The notes under the pieces: model-generated | The model's input: the letters and a program-made list of their open reading frames with translations, nothing else | The model's database searches: none | What the model was told of the DNA's origin: nothing | Position numbers and translations under genes: made by a program | Shown: positions 21,051 through 30,227 of the stretch, piece after piece | Position numbering within the stretch: position 1 is the first letter of the stretch | Layout of the letters: each line of letters opens with the position of its first letter | Assembly: GCF_000340885.1 (NCBI RefSeq) | Contig: NC_020291.1 | Location: 4,525,001-4,589,000 of the forward strand | DNA length: 64,000 bases | Reading direction: 5' to 3' | DNA from: Clostridium saccharoperbutylacetonicum N1-4(HMT) | Lineage (GTDB): Bacteria; Bacillota; Clostridia; Clostridiales; Clostridiaceae

Positions 21051-21833
21051 CTATTTTCCTATATATTGTCCAACTATTTGGTCATATTTTCCGTTTTCCT
21101 TTAATTTCTTAAGTCCTTCGTTGAATTTCTTTAATAAATCTGCATTTTGACCTTTTTTAACTGCAAATCCATAATCAACAGTATCTAATTTGTCTCCAAC
21201 AATTTTTAATTTAGCGTTGCTGTCAACTTTAATCTTGTATGCAATAACTGGATAATCTTCTAATAAGAAATCAGAATTTTTATTTTCAACAGCTTGGAAC
21301 ATTGATGGAGAATCATCATAATAATTTAATTTTAAACCACTTGCTTTTTCGTGTTCTTCAGCATACTTTGCTCCTGCAGTACCTTTCTTAACTGAAGCAC
21401 TTTTTCCATTTAAATCCTCTGCTGATTTAATTGAAGTGTTATCTTTATTTACAACTACTGATAATCCTGATACGAAATAACCATCCGAGAAATCTAATAC
21501 TTTCTTTCTATCATCTGTTATAGTCATTGCAGCTATAGCTCCATCTATTTGGCCAGCTGTAACACCCGGAATTATTCCATCAAAATCCATTGGTTTTAAA
21601 TCATACTCAAATTTTTCTTCTTTTGCAATTGCATCTAATAATTCTACATCTATCCCTTTATACTTAGCGTTTTCTTCAAATGAAAACGGCGCAAACTTAG
21701 AATCACATGCAATTATATACTTTTTATTTCCTCCATCTGCTTTTGTATCACCTTTTGATGCACCACAACCTGCAAATATTCCTATTGACATAACTGATGC
21801 TAATAAAATTCCTACTAATGCTCTTTTATTCAT
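21051..21833 (-). CDS. Amino-acid ABC transporter substrate-binding lipoprotein (copy 2)
   Basis: This 260-residue bacterial extracellular solute-binding protein (family 3) has a lipoprotein signal with lipobox SIGIFAGCG. The two-lobe domain follows, with typical motifs FAPFSFEENAKYKGIDVEL, DFDGIIPGVTAGQIDGAI and YDDSPSMFQAVENKNSDFLLEDY. It tethers to the outer membrane face and feeds the permease 15 bases downstream. It is nearly identical to the protein encoded just upstream (22327-23112), evidence of a tandem duplication. Confidence 0.93.
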   Translation of the reverse strand: MNKRALVGILLASVMSIGIFAGCGASKGDTKADGGNKKYIIACDSKFAPFSFEENAKYKGIDVELLDAIAKEEKFEYDLKPMDFDGIIPGVTAGQIDGAIAAMTITDDRKKVLDFSDGYFVSGLSVVVNKDNTSIKSAEDLNGKSASVKKGTAGAKYAEEHEKASGLKLNYYDDSPSMFQAVENKNSDFLLEDYPVIAYKIKVDSNAKLKIVGDKLDTVDYGFAVKKGQNADLLKKFNEGLKKLKENGKYDQIVGQYIGK

Positions 21834-22220
21834 TTTTACTGCCCCTTTGCAATTTATTAAATTAAACTAAAATTTAAATTTATTGTATATATATGTTCCA
21901 ATTAAAATATTCAATTATCAATATTAGTCACAAAACTCTACAACAAATTTTTTCGCCTTTATCTGAAACTTATTATATAGTTTAATTCAAAAACTGTCAA
22001 CACAGCACATTCTATCTTTTACCATTTTCATTTCACGATCATGCATTCAAGCCTTGCAATATACTTATTTATCTTGTTAATTATGGTTTTATTAAATGTT
22101 TTAATTTTATTAATTAGATTTTAAATTATGAATCAACTTGCATTCTTTCCTTCATTTTCACAAATTCTTGCAATCTAGTAAAATATACTTATTTATTCAA
22201 TCAAAGTACTATTAAACAGC

Positions 22221-22268
22221 AAGGAGCTACAAATTAGAAATTTTGCTTTCCTAAAATTATAGCTCCTT
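22221..22268 (-). terminator. Hairpin after the first binding-protein gene
   Basis: AAGGAGCTA and TAGCTCCTT pair with a 30-base partly folded loop, about 60 bases after the stop of the first binding-protein gene. The U tail is poor, so this may be a leaky terminator or an mRNA-stabilising hairpin that sets the ratio of the first binding protein to the rest. The remaining 21834-22220 is AT-rich and featureless. Confidence 0.45.
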
Positions 22269-22326
22269 ATGAATAATTTTATTCAAAGCTGAATTTGATA
22301 AAATTACTTTTCAAACTCAACAATGA

Positions 22327-23112
22327 CTACTTTCCTATATATTGGCCAACAATTTTATCATATTCCCCATTTTCTTTTAATTTCTTAAGACCTTCATTAA
22401 ATTTCTTTAATAAATCAGCATTTCCACCTTTTTTAACTGCAAAACCATAATCAACATTTGTTAATTTATCTCCAGCGATTTTTAATTTTGAATTAGGATC
22501 AACTTTAATTTTATATGCAATTACTGGATAATCTTCTAATAAGAAATCACAATTTTTGTTTTCAACAGCTTGGAACATTGATGGAGAATCATCAAAATAA
22601 TTTAATGTTATTCCAGCTTTCTTTTCATTATCTTCAGCATATTTAGCTCCTGCTGTTCCTTTTTTAATAGATGCCTTTTTTCCATTTAAATCACTAGCAC
22701 CTTTGATTGCAGTGTCATCTTTGTTAACAACCAGTGATAATCCTGATACAAAATATCCATCTGAAAAATCTAATACTTTCTTTCTTTCATCAGTTATACT
22801 CATACCAGCTATTGCTCCATCTAATTGACCAGCTGTAATACCTGGAATTATTCCATCAAAATCCATTGGCTTTAAGTCATATTCAAATTTTTCTTCTTTT
22901 GCAATTGCAGCTAACAATTCAACATCTATTCCTTTATATTTTCCACTTTCTTCAAAAGAAAACGGAGCATATTTTGAATCACATGCAATTACATACTTCT
23001 TATTTGCATCATCACTTTTAGCTGTATCATTTTTTGCGGCCCCACAGCCCGACATTATACCAATTGACATTACTGATGCTAGTAAAATTCCTACTAAAGA
23101 TTTTTTATTCAT
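22327..23112 (-). CDS. Amino-acid ABC transporter substrate-binding lipoprotein (copy 1)
   Basis: This 261-residue family-3 solute-binding lipoprotein has lipobox SIGIMSGCG and GGGGGAAA before its ATG. It matches the downstream copy through almost the whole mature protein, including KKYVIACDSKYAPFSFEE, the DGIIPGITAGQLDGAI hinge and KFNEGLKKLKENGEYDKIVG. Differences are concentrated in surface residues and the linker after the lipidated cysteine. It likely heads the transporter operon. Two receptors for one permease may widen the substrate range or raise capture capacity. Confidence 0.92.
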   Translation of the reverse strand: MNKKSLVGILLASVMSIGIMSGCGAAKNDTAKSDDANKKYVIACDSKYAPFSFEESGKYKGIDVELLAAIAKEEKFEYDLKPMDFDGIIPGITAGQLDGAIAGMSITDERKKVLDFSDGYFVSGLSLVVNKDDTAIKGASDLNGKKASIKKGTAGAKYAEDNEKKAGITLNYFDDSPSMFQAVENKNCDFLLEDYPVIAYKIKVDPNSKLKIAGDKLTNVDYGFAVKKGGNADLLKKFNEGLKKLKENGEYDKIVGQYIGK

Positions 23113-23365
23113 TATATTTCCCCCTTAAATGATTTAAAATTACAAAATCTAATTTGACCTTGTTATTATAATATTTATTTTTTATAAAATATATATTGCA
23201 ATTATCAATGTTCAATTAATGTTGATTTCCTTTGGAAATCTTTAATTTTTGAACAATTCTTTATTACAACATATATACATAACTCATTTATATATACATT
23301 GTTAGCTTAAATAATAATTTTATGATTTCTAGCTGTACTAAAAGTTTTCCTAAATCTTTTAATTA

Positions 23366-24016
23366 CTATACCATTTCTCTTTCATTTGCATAAACTCTTG
23401 CTTGAAATTGTGCTATATGCTCATTTATTAATTCTTCTGACTTTTTGATATCCCTTTCAAGTAATGCTTGTGCAATTTTTATATGTTCTTTTTTTTCATC
23501 TAAAAACTCCAATTGTTTGCAATCAATCATAAGAATTCTAGATAGATTTTCCATAATACCTTCACACATATCAATCAATAATGAATTATGAGCGGCACGA
23601 ACAATGGACATATGAAATATATTATTCAATTCATTGAATTCTGAAACCTTGCTGTTTTGTGATGCTTCAGGAAATTTCATAGCCAAATCTAATATATCTT
23701 CAAGTTCTGAATCACTTGCTGTCTTAATAGCTAAACTCACAGCTGCTTTTTCGAAAATAGCTCGCATTTGGAAAGATTCTCTCATACTCTTTTTAGTAAC
23801 TGGCTTTACCAAATATCCCTTCCTTGGTAAAGACTTCAGATACCCTTGAATTTCAAGTGCACCCAATGCGTCCCTCACTGGTGTCTTGCTCACATTATAT
23901 TTCTCAGCCAATTCAGCTAATGTAAGAAAATCTCCATCTTTTATTTTTAAATTTAAAATGTCTAATTTAATTTGCTTATATATTTCTTTAGCATATGATT
24001 GGTCAGCTTGACACAG
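23366..24016 (-). CDS. GntR-family transcriptional regulator with FCD domain
   Basis: The protein is about 216 residues. It has an N-terminal winged helix (KQIKLDILNLKIKDGDF, TLAELAEKYNVSKTPVRDAL) and a helical FCD effector domain (about 85-205) with the metal/ligand residues typical of FadR-like sensors (NIFHMSIVRAAHN, HIKIAQALLERD). FCD regulators bind organic or amino acids. It sits just upstream of, and in line with, the binding-protein genes and could control them. The start is unusual. GGGGGAG is followed by in-frame ATA, ATT and CTG but no ATG, GTG or TTG; CTG at 24016 is 6 bases away. The only canonical in-frame option is a TTG at 24058, upstream of that site. Confidence 0.85.
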   Translation of the reverse strand: MCQADQSYAKEIYKQIKLDILNLKIKDGDFLTLAELAEKYNVSKTPVRDALGALEIQGYLKSLPRKGYLVKPVTKKSMRESFQMRAIFEKAAVSLAIKTASDSELEDILDLAMKFPEASQNSKVSEFNELNNIFHMSIVRAAHNSLLIDMCEGIMENLSRILMIDCKQLEFLDEKKEHIKIAQALLERDIKKSEELINEHIAQFQARVYANEREMV

Positions 24017-24064
24017 AATTATCTCCCCCTTACTGAAATCCCACTGATATATCAGCAATAATAA

Positions 24065-24113
24065 ATAAAAAAAGACAATAAAGCACCTATATAAATAAAT
24101 GCTCCATTGCCTT
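24065..24113 (-). terminator. Terminator of the Spo0E-fusion gene
   Basis: On the minus strand AAGGCAATGGAGCA pairs along all 14 positions (three G-U pairs) with TGCTTTATTGTCTT, followed by TTTTTTTATTT. It lies about 90 bases after the stop at 24202. Confidence 0.8.
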
Positions 24114-24201
24114 CATTGAACTTATTATATTTCAGCAAAATACCTTTTGTCAAGTTTTTATTTTAATTTACTTTTATTTAATTATCAATATTCTGTAAAT
24201 A

Positions 24202-24813
24202 TCATTTTATCTTCATATATTCCACAATAAGTTCATCTAAATCCTGACTCACCATCAATATTTCATCTTCTCTTCCAATTTTGTCTTCAAGTCCACATAA
24301 ATGATTCAAATTCTCTCTCAATTCATCAATTTTGTTTTCTAAAAGTAATAACTTATCATCACTTATTTCAATAAAATCATCTTCTATTTCTATATTAATA
24401 TTTTTTATCTCATCTTGATAAAAAACATTAAACAATTCTATCAACTCAGCTTTAACTGTCATATTATCATTATTACATTCAAATATTTTATCCTTTTTCC
24501 CAATGCTTTTTAACATCTCAACAACATAAGTATCCTCATTAATTTTAATAGGAATTGCAAGTACAGCAATTGGTTTGTTACAATTACTTTCTATTTTAGC
24601 AACCACAACATCTTCACTATATGCCCTATACGAAATACAATTATTGCAACGCTCTCCCTTCAAATAATCATAGCAATTCCCCTCGAGCTTAGATATTTCA
24701 GGACCTTTAACACATACGACTGCTTTATTTGCTGGTTCAACTATTCTAATAGCATCGTACATACTTTCTATTACATCTAATCTTTTTAAGACATCTTCAT
24801 ATAATCTTGGCAT
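24202..24813 (-). CDS. Sensor protein with PAS-like domain and C-terminal Spo0E-like domain
   Basis: This 203-residue cytosolic protein has two parts. Residues about 8-115 (MYDAIRIVEPANKAVV, a cysteine cluster GNCYDY...RCNNCISYRAY, then a beta-rich AVLAIPIKI segment) resemble the PAS-like input domain that clostridia place before GGDEF domains. Residues about 152-203 form a helical hairpin ending in SQDLDELIVEY (189-199), the S-Q-x-L-D signature of Spo0E-type aspartyl-phosphate phosphatases, which dephosphorylate Spo0A~P and restrain sporulation. A free Spo0E protein is usually only 50-90 residues, so this looks like a signal-gated version. The cysteines could bind a metal or sense redox. The ribosome site is AGGGGTGAGG. 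The Spo0E assignment rests on motif and length. Confidence 0.7.
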   Translation of the reverse strand: MPRLYEDVLKRLDVIESMYDAIRIVEPANKAVVCVKGPEISKLEGNCYDYLKGERCNNCISYRAYSEDVVVAKIESNCNKPIAVLAIPIKINEDTYVVEMLKSIGKKDKIFECNNDNMTVKAELIELFNVFYQDEIKNINIEIEDDFIEISDDKLLLLENKIDELRENLNHLCGLEDKIGREDEILMVSQDLDELIVEYMKIK

Positions 24814-24972
24814 AGCCTCACCCCTCTAAAGTACTATTAATTCCATAATATCACTTTTCATTATATTTTTCATCATATTAGCCTCGACTACTTTCACCAA
24901 TTAATACTATAATTTATCACTTTCAAGGGGATCTAAAACAATAAATTTTGATTTCATATTACCAGTCCCAAA

Positions 24973-25701
24973 TTAATTATTTTTCGTCTTCGATGAATTC
25001 CTTACTATATCAATAATCTCATTAAAATCTTTTATATAGTAATCCGCAAATTTTCTTATTGAATTATAATCTTCTCTGTCATTTTCTAATAAATAGTCTG
25101 TAAGTATAGTCTTCATACCCAGCTTTTTTGCACCTTCTAATTCATTAGAACCACCATCTCCAATAAAAATACATTTATACGGAGTAGTATTCATCTTCTT
25201 TAATGCAATTTCGTATATTTCACTTTGAGGCTTTAGACATCCCACTTCATATGAAAATATTCTCTCATCAAATAAATTACTTAATGACGATTCATTCCAA
25301 TACATTACATCAATTATATCTGCATTGCTAATTAAGCATAGCTTCTTCCCGATCTTCTTTATCTCTAAAAGAGTATTTAGAACTTTACTATCTATATCAA
25401 TTAATGCTTTTTTAAATCTATTTTCTCTTAACTCCAAAATTTCATTTACTTGATTTTCACTAACCTTCATTCCAATTTTTCCAACAATACTCTCAATTAT
25501 TTTTTGCGGATTCATTTCTTTTCCAGTTGCTCTCTCTAAATATAAGCTTTCATCTTCTGCATACTTTTCCCATTCTTCTTTTGTTATTCCTAATACATCA
25601 TTTTCATTTCTAAACTCATTATATCGTGGTATTATTAATGTAAAGAATAAGTCAAAAAATACAACTTCCACACCATTACTAATATTCATTAAACCACTCA
25701 T
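24973..25701 (-). CDS. HAD-superfamily hydrolase
   Basis: This 242-residue protein has the HAD motifs: nucleophile Asp17 in VVFFDLFFTL, Thr/Ser motif II in LCLISNADI, Lys motif III in GCLKPQSEIYEIAL and the acidic motif IV in IFIGDGGSNELEGAKKLGMK. The second position after the nucleophile is Phe rather than the Asp of phosphatases, as in haloacid-dehalogenase-like members, so it may not be an ordinary phosphatase. A helical cap lies between motifs I and II. The ribosome site before the first ATG is weak (AAAGAA); an alternative ATG is four codons on. Confidence 0.82.
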   Translation of the reverse strand: MSGLMNISNGVEVVFFDLFFTLIIPRYNEFRNENDVLGITKEEWEKYAEDESLYLERATGKEMNPQKIIESIVGKIGMKVSENQVNEILELRENRFKKALIDIDSKVLNTLLEIKKIGKKLCLISNADIIDVMYWNESSLSNLFDERIFSYEVGCLKPQSEIYEIALKKMNTTPYKCIFIGDGGSNELEGAKKLGMKTILTDYLLENDREDYNSIRKFADYYIKDFNEIIDIVRNSSKTKNN

Positions 25702-25822
25702 TTCTTTAAAATCTATATGTGACTATGTTAATATTTAAAGTAAAAAACTTTCAAATATATTTATAGTAAAAATACAGCTTCAGACAACTTAACCTATATT
25801 AATTTTCATAACTTTTTATATA

Positions 25823-26719
25823 TTAAGTATGAGATAATTCTGGAAACATAAATTGATTATTTTTAAGCAGCATTTTATCTTCTCCAAGAACAAATAGAGT
25901 ATCTTCACCTACTAATGGTATTTCTATATAAGAACTTGTATCTTTTGGCGTAAAATAAAGTTTTACTTTTTTTATATTTTCATCTGTGAAATATCTAAGT
26001 ACTAAATCTATAGATACTTCTTTTTCACAAAAAATATCTAATATTTCCATTGTATCTTCAACAAAGTTTGCAATTACAACAGCATCATGATCTTTGATAT
26101 AATAAATATTATTACTCATAAACATAGTACAATAAAACATAATTAATTCTGCATTACCACACATATAAATTTTAGAAAATGGTGTTATTATATTTGCTTT
26201 ATTATAAACCAAAGTTCTATCACCTTCATCTGACATATTCAGTTTTTGTGCAACTCCAAGTTTACCATTATTACTTATTAATTTTGCGCATTGATATTGT
26301 TTAACTTCAGAAAAACCAAATCTTTGATAGAAATTAAGTACAGAATTATTAGCAAATAAATAAAGTAAATCGCCTTTGTCCTTCCAATCTAGAATAACTC
26401 TATCCATAATTGCTCTAAGAAGTCCTTGCTTTCTATAATTCACATCAGTCATAACAGTTCCTAATTGAATATACCGTTTGATTTTACCAAAAATCTCAAG
26501 ATCCATTATATTAACAGACACATTTGAAACAACATCATCTCCATCCATAAGTGAATAAGGTATATATTGCTTTTTCCAATATCCATCTTGGTACCATTTT
26601 TCAAAATTAAAGCCAAAGTTTTTTTCAGTTAAAGTATTAAAACTGTTTCTATATTTATCATCATTACCATTTCCTATAACTAATTTATATTCTTTATTAT
26701 TAATATTTATATATTCCAC
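25823..26719 (-). CDS. GNAT-family N-acetyltransferase
   Basis: This 298-residue protein has a GNAT core in its first half: motif V..VNYRKQGLLRAIMDRV, the R/Q-x-x-G-x-A-like acetyl-CoA loop, followed by LYLFANNSVLNFYQRFGF. A long C-terminal region of mixed strands follows, as in the two-domain Eis-like family. I chose GTG at 26719 because AGAAGGAGA lies 8 bases before it. An upstream ATG at 26827 would put 36 extra codons across the ribosome site and into the 308-bp repeat, so it is unlikely. The acceptor substrate is unknown. Confidence 0.83.
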   Translation of the reverse strand: MEYININNKEYKLVIGNGNDDKYRNSFNTLTEKNFGFNFEKWYQDGYWKKQYIPYSLMDGDDVVSNVSVNIMDLEIFGKIKRYIQLGTVMTDVNYRKQGLLRAIMDRVILDWKDKGDLLYLFANNSVLNFYQRFGFSEVKQYQCAKLISNNGKLGVAQKLNMSDEGDRTLVYNKANIITPFSKIYMCGNAELIMFYCTMFMSNNIYYIKDHDAVVIANFVEDTMEILDIFCEKEVSIDLVLRYFTDENIKKVKLYFTPKDTSSYIEIPLVGEDTLFVLGEDKMLLKNNQFMFPELSHT

Positions 26720-26785
26720 GACTTTATCTCCTTCTAACATATAAAACGCTTTTTTTATTCTCAATGTCAAATGTTTCTCTATATA

Positions 26786-27093
26786 GATATCCAATTTAAA
26801 AATCAAACTTATAGATGGAATATACATTCATCACTGAGAAATTATAATCGTAACACTCTAGTAGAAATCAGATACATTTTTCTGGAAGCAGGCATGTGAA
26901 ATTGAGCTGTTGAAGGTTGTTAATGGGGGCTTGTTTCATTTTCAGCTTGTCCAAATTTTACATTTGGAACACGCTTAAATGACGGCAAGCCGCCATTTAG
27001 AACCTTCCAGTGAAAATTTCATTAGTCCTGTGGAAGATAAATGTATCTGATTTCGGTAATTGTTACATAAGTCTAATTCTCGCTTTGGATATC
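26786..27093 (+). repeat. 308-bp structured repeat element, copy A
   Basis: The element is bounded by GATATCCAA (26786-26794) and TTGGATATC (27085-27093). It has the same length as copy C and is very similar to it; copy B is its inverted relative. It folds on itself throughout: a perfect 16-base helix (GAAATCAGATACATTT / AAATGTATCTGATTTC), then GTGAAATT/AATTTCAT, then a GAAGGTT/AACCTTC helix, with an inner CCAAAT/ATTTGG hairpin. It holds no open frame and fills the gap upstream of the acetyltransferase gene. Its class (RNA or non-autonomous mobile element) is unresolved. Confidence 0.85.
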
Positions 27094-27104
27094 TTTATTA
27101 ATCT

Positions 27105-27620
27105 TTATTTAATTTCATTCAAATTCAGTTTAATTGTATAATTTCCCTTTTCTCCATTAACTTTTGAATAATCAAGCGAAAAATAAAGATTATCTTTGAT
27201 ATTATTTATTTCATCTTCACTAAAAAGTTTTTCTGAACTTATACTTCCCACACCTTTATTCAATAAGAACTCATCCGAAAAGAATGTCCCTTTAATATCA
27301 CCCTGAGATTCCACTGAATTATGTAGAACTATCTTATCATTATTTTCTCGCTCTTTTAAATAGATTTTTTCCGAATATGCTTTTATCTTATCATTCCTGC
27401 TGCCTATATATAATATTTCACCACCACCGACCATATGCCTATTTGTTGAAATAACGATAATTCCATTAGTTATTTTAATATCATTATTTTCTCCTGCAAA
27501 AGAATACACTTTTAGAACTTGGTTATCCATTTTAGTTTTATAAAATACAGTTGCACTAATAAATACTATATTTGAAACAATTAATAAAATAAAAATCAAA
27601 ATTGTAAGCTGTTTTTTCAT
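27105..27620 (-). CDS. Membrane-anchored protein of unknown function
   Basis: This 171-residue protein has an N-terminal hydrophobic helix (LTILIFILLIVSNIVFISATVF, residues 5-26) and a polar, beta-rich external region without cysteines. I recognise no family motif. TAGGAGATTG precedes the ATG. It lies in a run of small leftward membrane-protein genes (27105-28714) whose spacing suggests one transcription unit with the S41 peptidase lipoprotein. Confidence 0.65.
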   Translation of the reverse strand: MKKQLTILIFILLIVSNIVFISATVFYKTKMDNQVLKVYSFAGENNDIKITNGIIVISTNRHMVGGGEILYIGSRNDKIKAYSEKIYLKERENNDKIVLHNSVESQGDIKGTFFSDEFLLNKGVGSISSEKLFSEDEINNIKDNLYFSLDYSKVNGEKGNYTIKLNLNEIK

Positions 27621-27638
27621 TCTTTAACAATCTCCTAT

Positions 27639-28058
27639 TTAGTTCTCACTATGTTTTACTGCTAAGATATAATGAAAAGAAATAATAAATGGAAGTATAC
27701 AAAGGATTCCTACCAGCATTTGCATTGGAAATGTGTAATAAATCATTTTATGATAATAAGCATTAATAGATAAAATCGATAATACATAACCTAAAATTGT
27801 AAATATACAAATCTTTTTCATGTGAATACGCTTTATAACAAAACCTAATATGATTCCAATCAAACTAATAATAGCTAGTATATAAATCTCTAAAATTGTA
27901 TTATGCCACAAGGATACTCTTGCTGATAACTGATTTAAATCATGCAAAAAAGACATATACAAAAATATAATTATACTCATTAATAAATTCCCTATAAATA
28001 GATTCAATTTGCTAATAAAAATTGATATTAGTTTAAAATTATTCTTTATGCTAACCAC
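27639..28058 (-). CDS. Small polytopic membrane protein, unknown
   Basis: This protein of up to 139 residues has about four membrane helices (roughly 20-38, 56-76, 82-102 and 112-133) and basic connecting loops. I recognise no family. The start is unsure: a GTG at 28058 follows AGAAAGGT with almost no spacing. It ends 18 bases before the next leftward gene, consistent with co-transcription. Confidence 0.6.
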   Translation of the reverse strand: MVSIKNNFKLISIFISKLNLFIGNLLMSIIIFLYMSFLHDLNQLSARVSLWHNTILEIYILAIISLIGIILGFVIKRIHMKKICIFTILGYVLSILSINAYYHKMIYYTFPMQMLVGILCILPFIISFHYILAVKHSEN

Positions 28059-28114
28059 ACCTTTCTCACTTCATATAATTAAATATCTATTTACTACTAG
28101 TTTCTTGATAAAAA

Positions 28115-28393
28115 TTACAAATTAGATTTAACTGGCAATACATAAACAATAAGGGCTGATGAAGGACCAACAAATAAGCTATTAATCAATAATTGATATT
28201 CCTTTGCAATATTTAAATTATCGGTAATTGAATACCCCACAATACCAAATATGATAGCAATCATAAATAAAGCAATTCTTCTGCTTGTTCTACCAATTAA
28301 TAATTCTTCTAAATTCAATTTTGTATATATAAAATAAAATATCATATAAGATGCCACATATGCAGCTAACCCTACAACATAATAAATTTTCAT
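28115..28393 (-). CDS. Small membrane protein, unknown
   Basis: This 92-residue protein has about three membrane helices (YYVVGLAAYVASYMIFYFIY; IALFMIAIIFGIVGYSI; LINSLFVGPSSALIVYVL). GAGGAGG lies 5-6 bases before the ATG at 28393, so the in-frame ATG at 28426 upstream of that site is rejected. I recognise no family. Confidence 0.65.
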   Translation of the reverse strand: MKIYYVVGLAAYVASYMIFYFIYTKLNLEELLIGRTSRRIALFMIAIIFGIVGYSITDNLNIAKEYQLLINSLFVGPSSALIVYVLPVKSNL

Positions 28394-28456
28394 ATGAATC
28401 CTCCTCAATAATTTACTATTAAACATAATTTTATAATCAGCCTATCTTATTTACCT

Positions 28457-28714
28457 TTACGAAACTATAAGTATAATTGAAATTATTGAACATGCAAAAA
28501 TAAATATGCTTGCTCCTATAGATACAATATAATCCTTTTTCTTGTTTAATTTTAAAGAATTAATTCCCAGTACCAATTGTTGTAAACCTAATAAAATCAT
28601 TAGAATTGGCATACCTAACTTTAACTCATGGTTTAGCATACTAAATATTGCTGTTAAAATAATTATTATTACTATTGATATATTTAATATCTTAAATTTA
28701 TTATTATAATACAT
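28457..28714 (-). CDS. Small membrane protein, DUF3953-like
   Basis: This 85-residue protein has three membrane helices (ISIVIIIILTAIFSML; MPILMILLGLQQLVLGI; IVSIGASIFIFACSIISIIL) and a basic LKLNKKKD loop. The pattern resembles the DUF3953 family of small Gram-positive membrane proteins, recalled from memory only. GAGGTG lies before the ATG at 28714; an upstream ATG at 28774 has no site. Confidence 0.65.
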   Translation of the reverse strand: MYYNNKFKILNISIVIIIILTAIFSMLNHELKLGMPILMILLGLQQLVLGINSLKLNKKKDYIVSIGASIFIFACSIISIILIVS

Positions 28715-28790
28715 AATTTTCACCTCATAAATTATTAACTCATTGACCTTTTCACTAAGTATACTACTATTCAATTAAAAATCTCCAAAA

Positions 28791-30044
28791 TTATCCTACA
28801 AGTTTTAATACAGTTTGTATTGCCTGATCATCAGAAATATTGTCAGTCCTTTGCGCAGGTACATTTATATCTGGTTCTGTTTTATATTCAAAATCACAAC
28901 TTCCATCCAAAGTTAATCCCATATCATTTGAAAATCTAAAAAGATATCCACTATTTGGAAGCGAACATATTTCTGGCTCGTAACCAATACCATCTCCACT
29001 TGTTTTTTCTCCAACTAATGTAGCAAAGCCTGTATTTTTGCAAAAATTAGCAAATTGATCTGTTGCAGAAAAATCATTATGGTCAATAAGTAGATAGATT
29101 TTGCCGTTAAATCCATTGGAGTCATGTGGTTCAATTTCATATGAAGATACATAATAATATTTAAAATCTTTTTTCAATTCTGGAGGCAAATTTTTAAGAT
29201 TTTCCTTATCAATATCTGCAATTGGTTTAAGACCATCATAAATAGGATTAGTTAATTTATCACCAAACGAATACTTTTCTTTAAGAAATGGCTCGCTAAA
29301 TTTTCCACCTCTGAATGCCATATAGAATTTATATTCCATTGGTTTATTAATAAGCATTTGAACCATATCTATCCAAAAAGTTTCAGTTCCTCCAGTATTA
29401 CCTCGTATATCAATTATAAGAGCCTTATGGTTTTTAATACTTTCAAGATATGGTTCAATTATTTTCATATCTTCATCTAGATATTTATCAAAAAATGAGT
29501 GTATATATACATAAGCAACTTTTCCATTTTCTATATCCATTGTTTTAACAGTATTATTATTTGAATTTCCTGCTGGAATATTTGAAGTTTCTTTTCCTTT
29601 CATAGAAGAATACCGTTCAATAGTTTTTGGTTTATTTACTTCTTCTACCCATCTTCCTTTACTATCAGAATACTTTTCATAATCTCTTTTAAGCAATAGA
29701 TAAAAATCTTTATCTACCATTGCTACATGATCATTATTAATATCTGATAATATTACATTTAAGGTATTAAAAAAACTTTCATCATTAGGTGTTGCTTTTA
29801 TTCTACTAATATAATCATCCTTTTTTGATAACCAATCTACACCTTTTTGTCTTTTGCTTATTTCAAAAAAAGGATAATTTTCCTTAAGTATTGTATACAT
29901 ATATTCAAAATCTTCTAATTTCTCTTTTTCCGTCAATTGTTTATCATTGACATTGCTACTTGAAGGTTTGTCCTTATTTATAGCACATCCAGTAATCATA
30001 AATATAATAACAAATAGCAAAATAACTTTTTTCCTTCTTTTCAT
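28791..30044 (-). CDS. S41-family peptidase lipoprotein
   Basis: This 417-residue protein has a lipoprotein signal (lipobox MITGC, Cys20). A C-terminal S41 (tail-specific protease) domain carries IDIRGNTGGT, the nucleophile Ser326 in DHNDFSATDQFA and the general-base Lys347 in VGEKTSGDG. No PDZ domain is evident, so it is of the TSPc-only type that processes secreted proteins or peptides outside the cell. AGGAGGG precedes the ATG. It heads the run of small membrane-protein genes downstream. Confidence 0.87.
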   Translation of the reverse strand: MKRRKKVILLFVIIFMITGCAINKDKPSSSNVNDKQLTEKEKLEDFEYMYTILKENYPFFEISKRQKGVDWLSKKDDYISRIKATPNDESFFNTLNVILSDINNDHVAMVDKDFYLLLKRDYEKYSDSKGRWVEEVNKPKTIERYSSMKGKETSNIPAGNSNNNTVKTMDIENGKVAYVYIHSFFDKYLDEDMKIIEPYLESIKNHKALIIDIRGNTGGTETFWIDMVQMLINKPMEYKFYMAFRGGKFSEPFLKEKYSFGDKLTNPIYDGLKPIADIDKENLKNLPPELKKDFKYYYVSSYEIEPHDSNGFNGKIYLLIDHNDFSATDQFANFCKNTGFATLVGEKTSGDGIGYEPEICSLPNSGYLFRFSNDMGLTLDGSCDFEYKTEPDINVPAQRTDNISDDQAIQTVLKLVG

Positions 30045-30227
30045 AAGCTTACCCTCCTAGTTTAAAACTATGTTCTACTTATAATTAATTAGCATCACCT
30101 TAAAAACCACTAACTAAAACTTTCATCTTTGCCTCGAATCAATTTAGTAAACCTAATTATTTTAATTTAAAATAATAGAATTAAGAACAACGTCTTAATC
30201 CTACATTATCAATAATATGTTCATTAT

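Noticed and set aside
24973..25701. Inactive HAD protein because the second Asp is missing
   Set aside because: Dehalogenase-type HAD enzymes lack that Asp naturally, and the other motifs are intact.
26720..26827. N-terminal extension of the acetyltransferase starting at 26827
   Set aside because: It runs across the true ribosome site (AGAAGGAGA) and into the 308-bp repeat; GTG at 26719 is the better start.
26786..27093. Insertion sequence or transposase remnant
   Set aside because: No open frame or transposase motif in any copy, and I could not find clear target-site duplications. A non-autonomous element stays possible.
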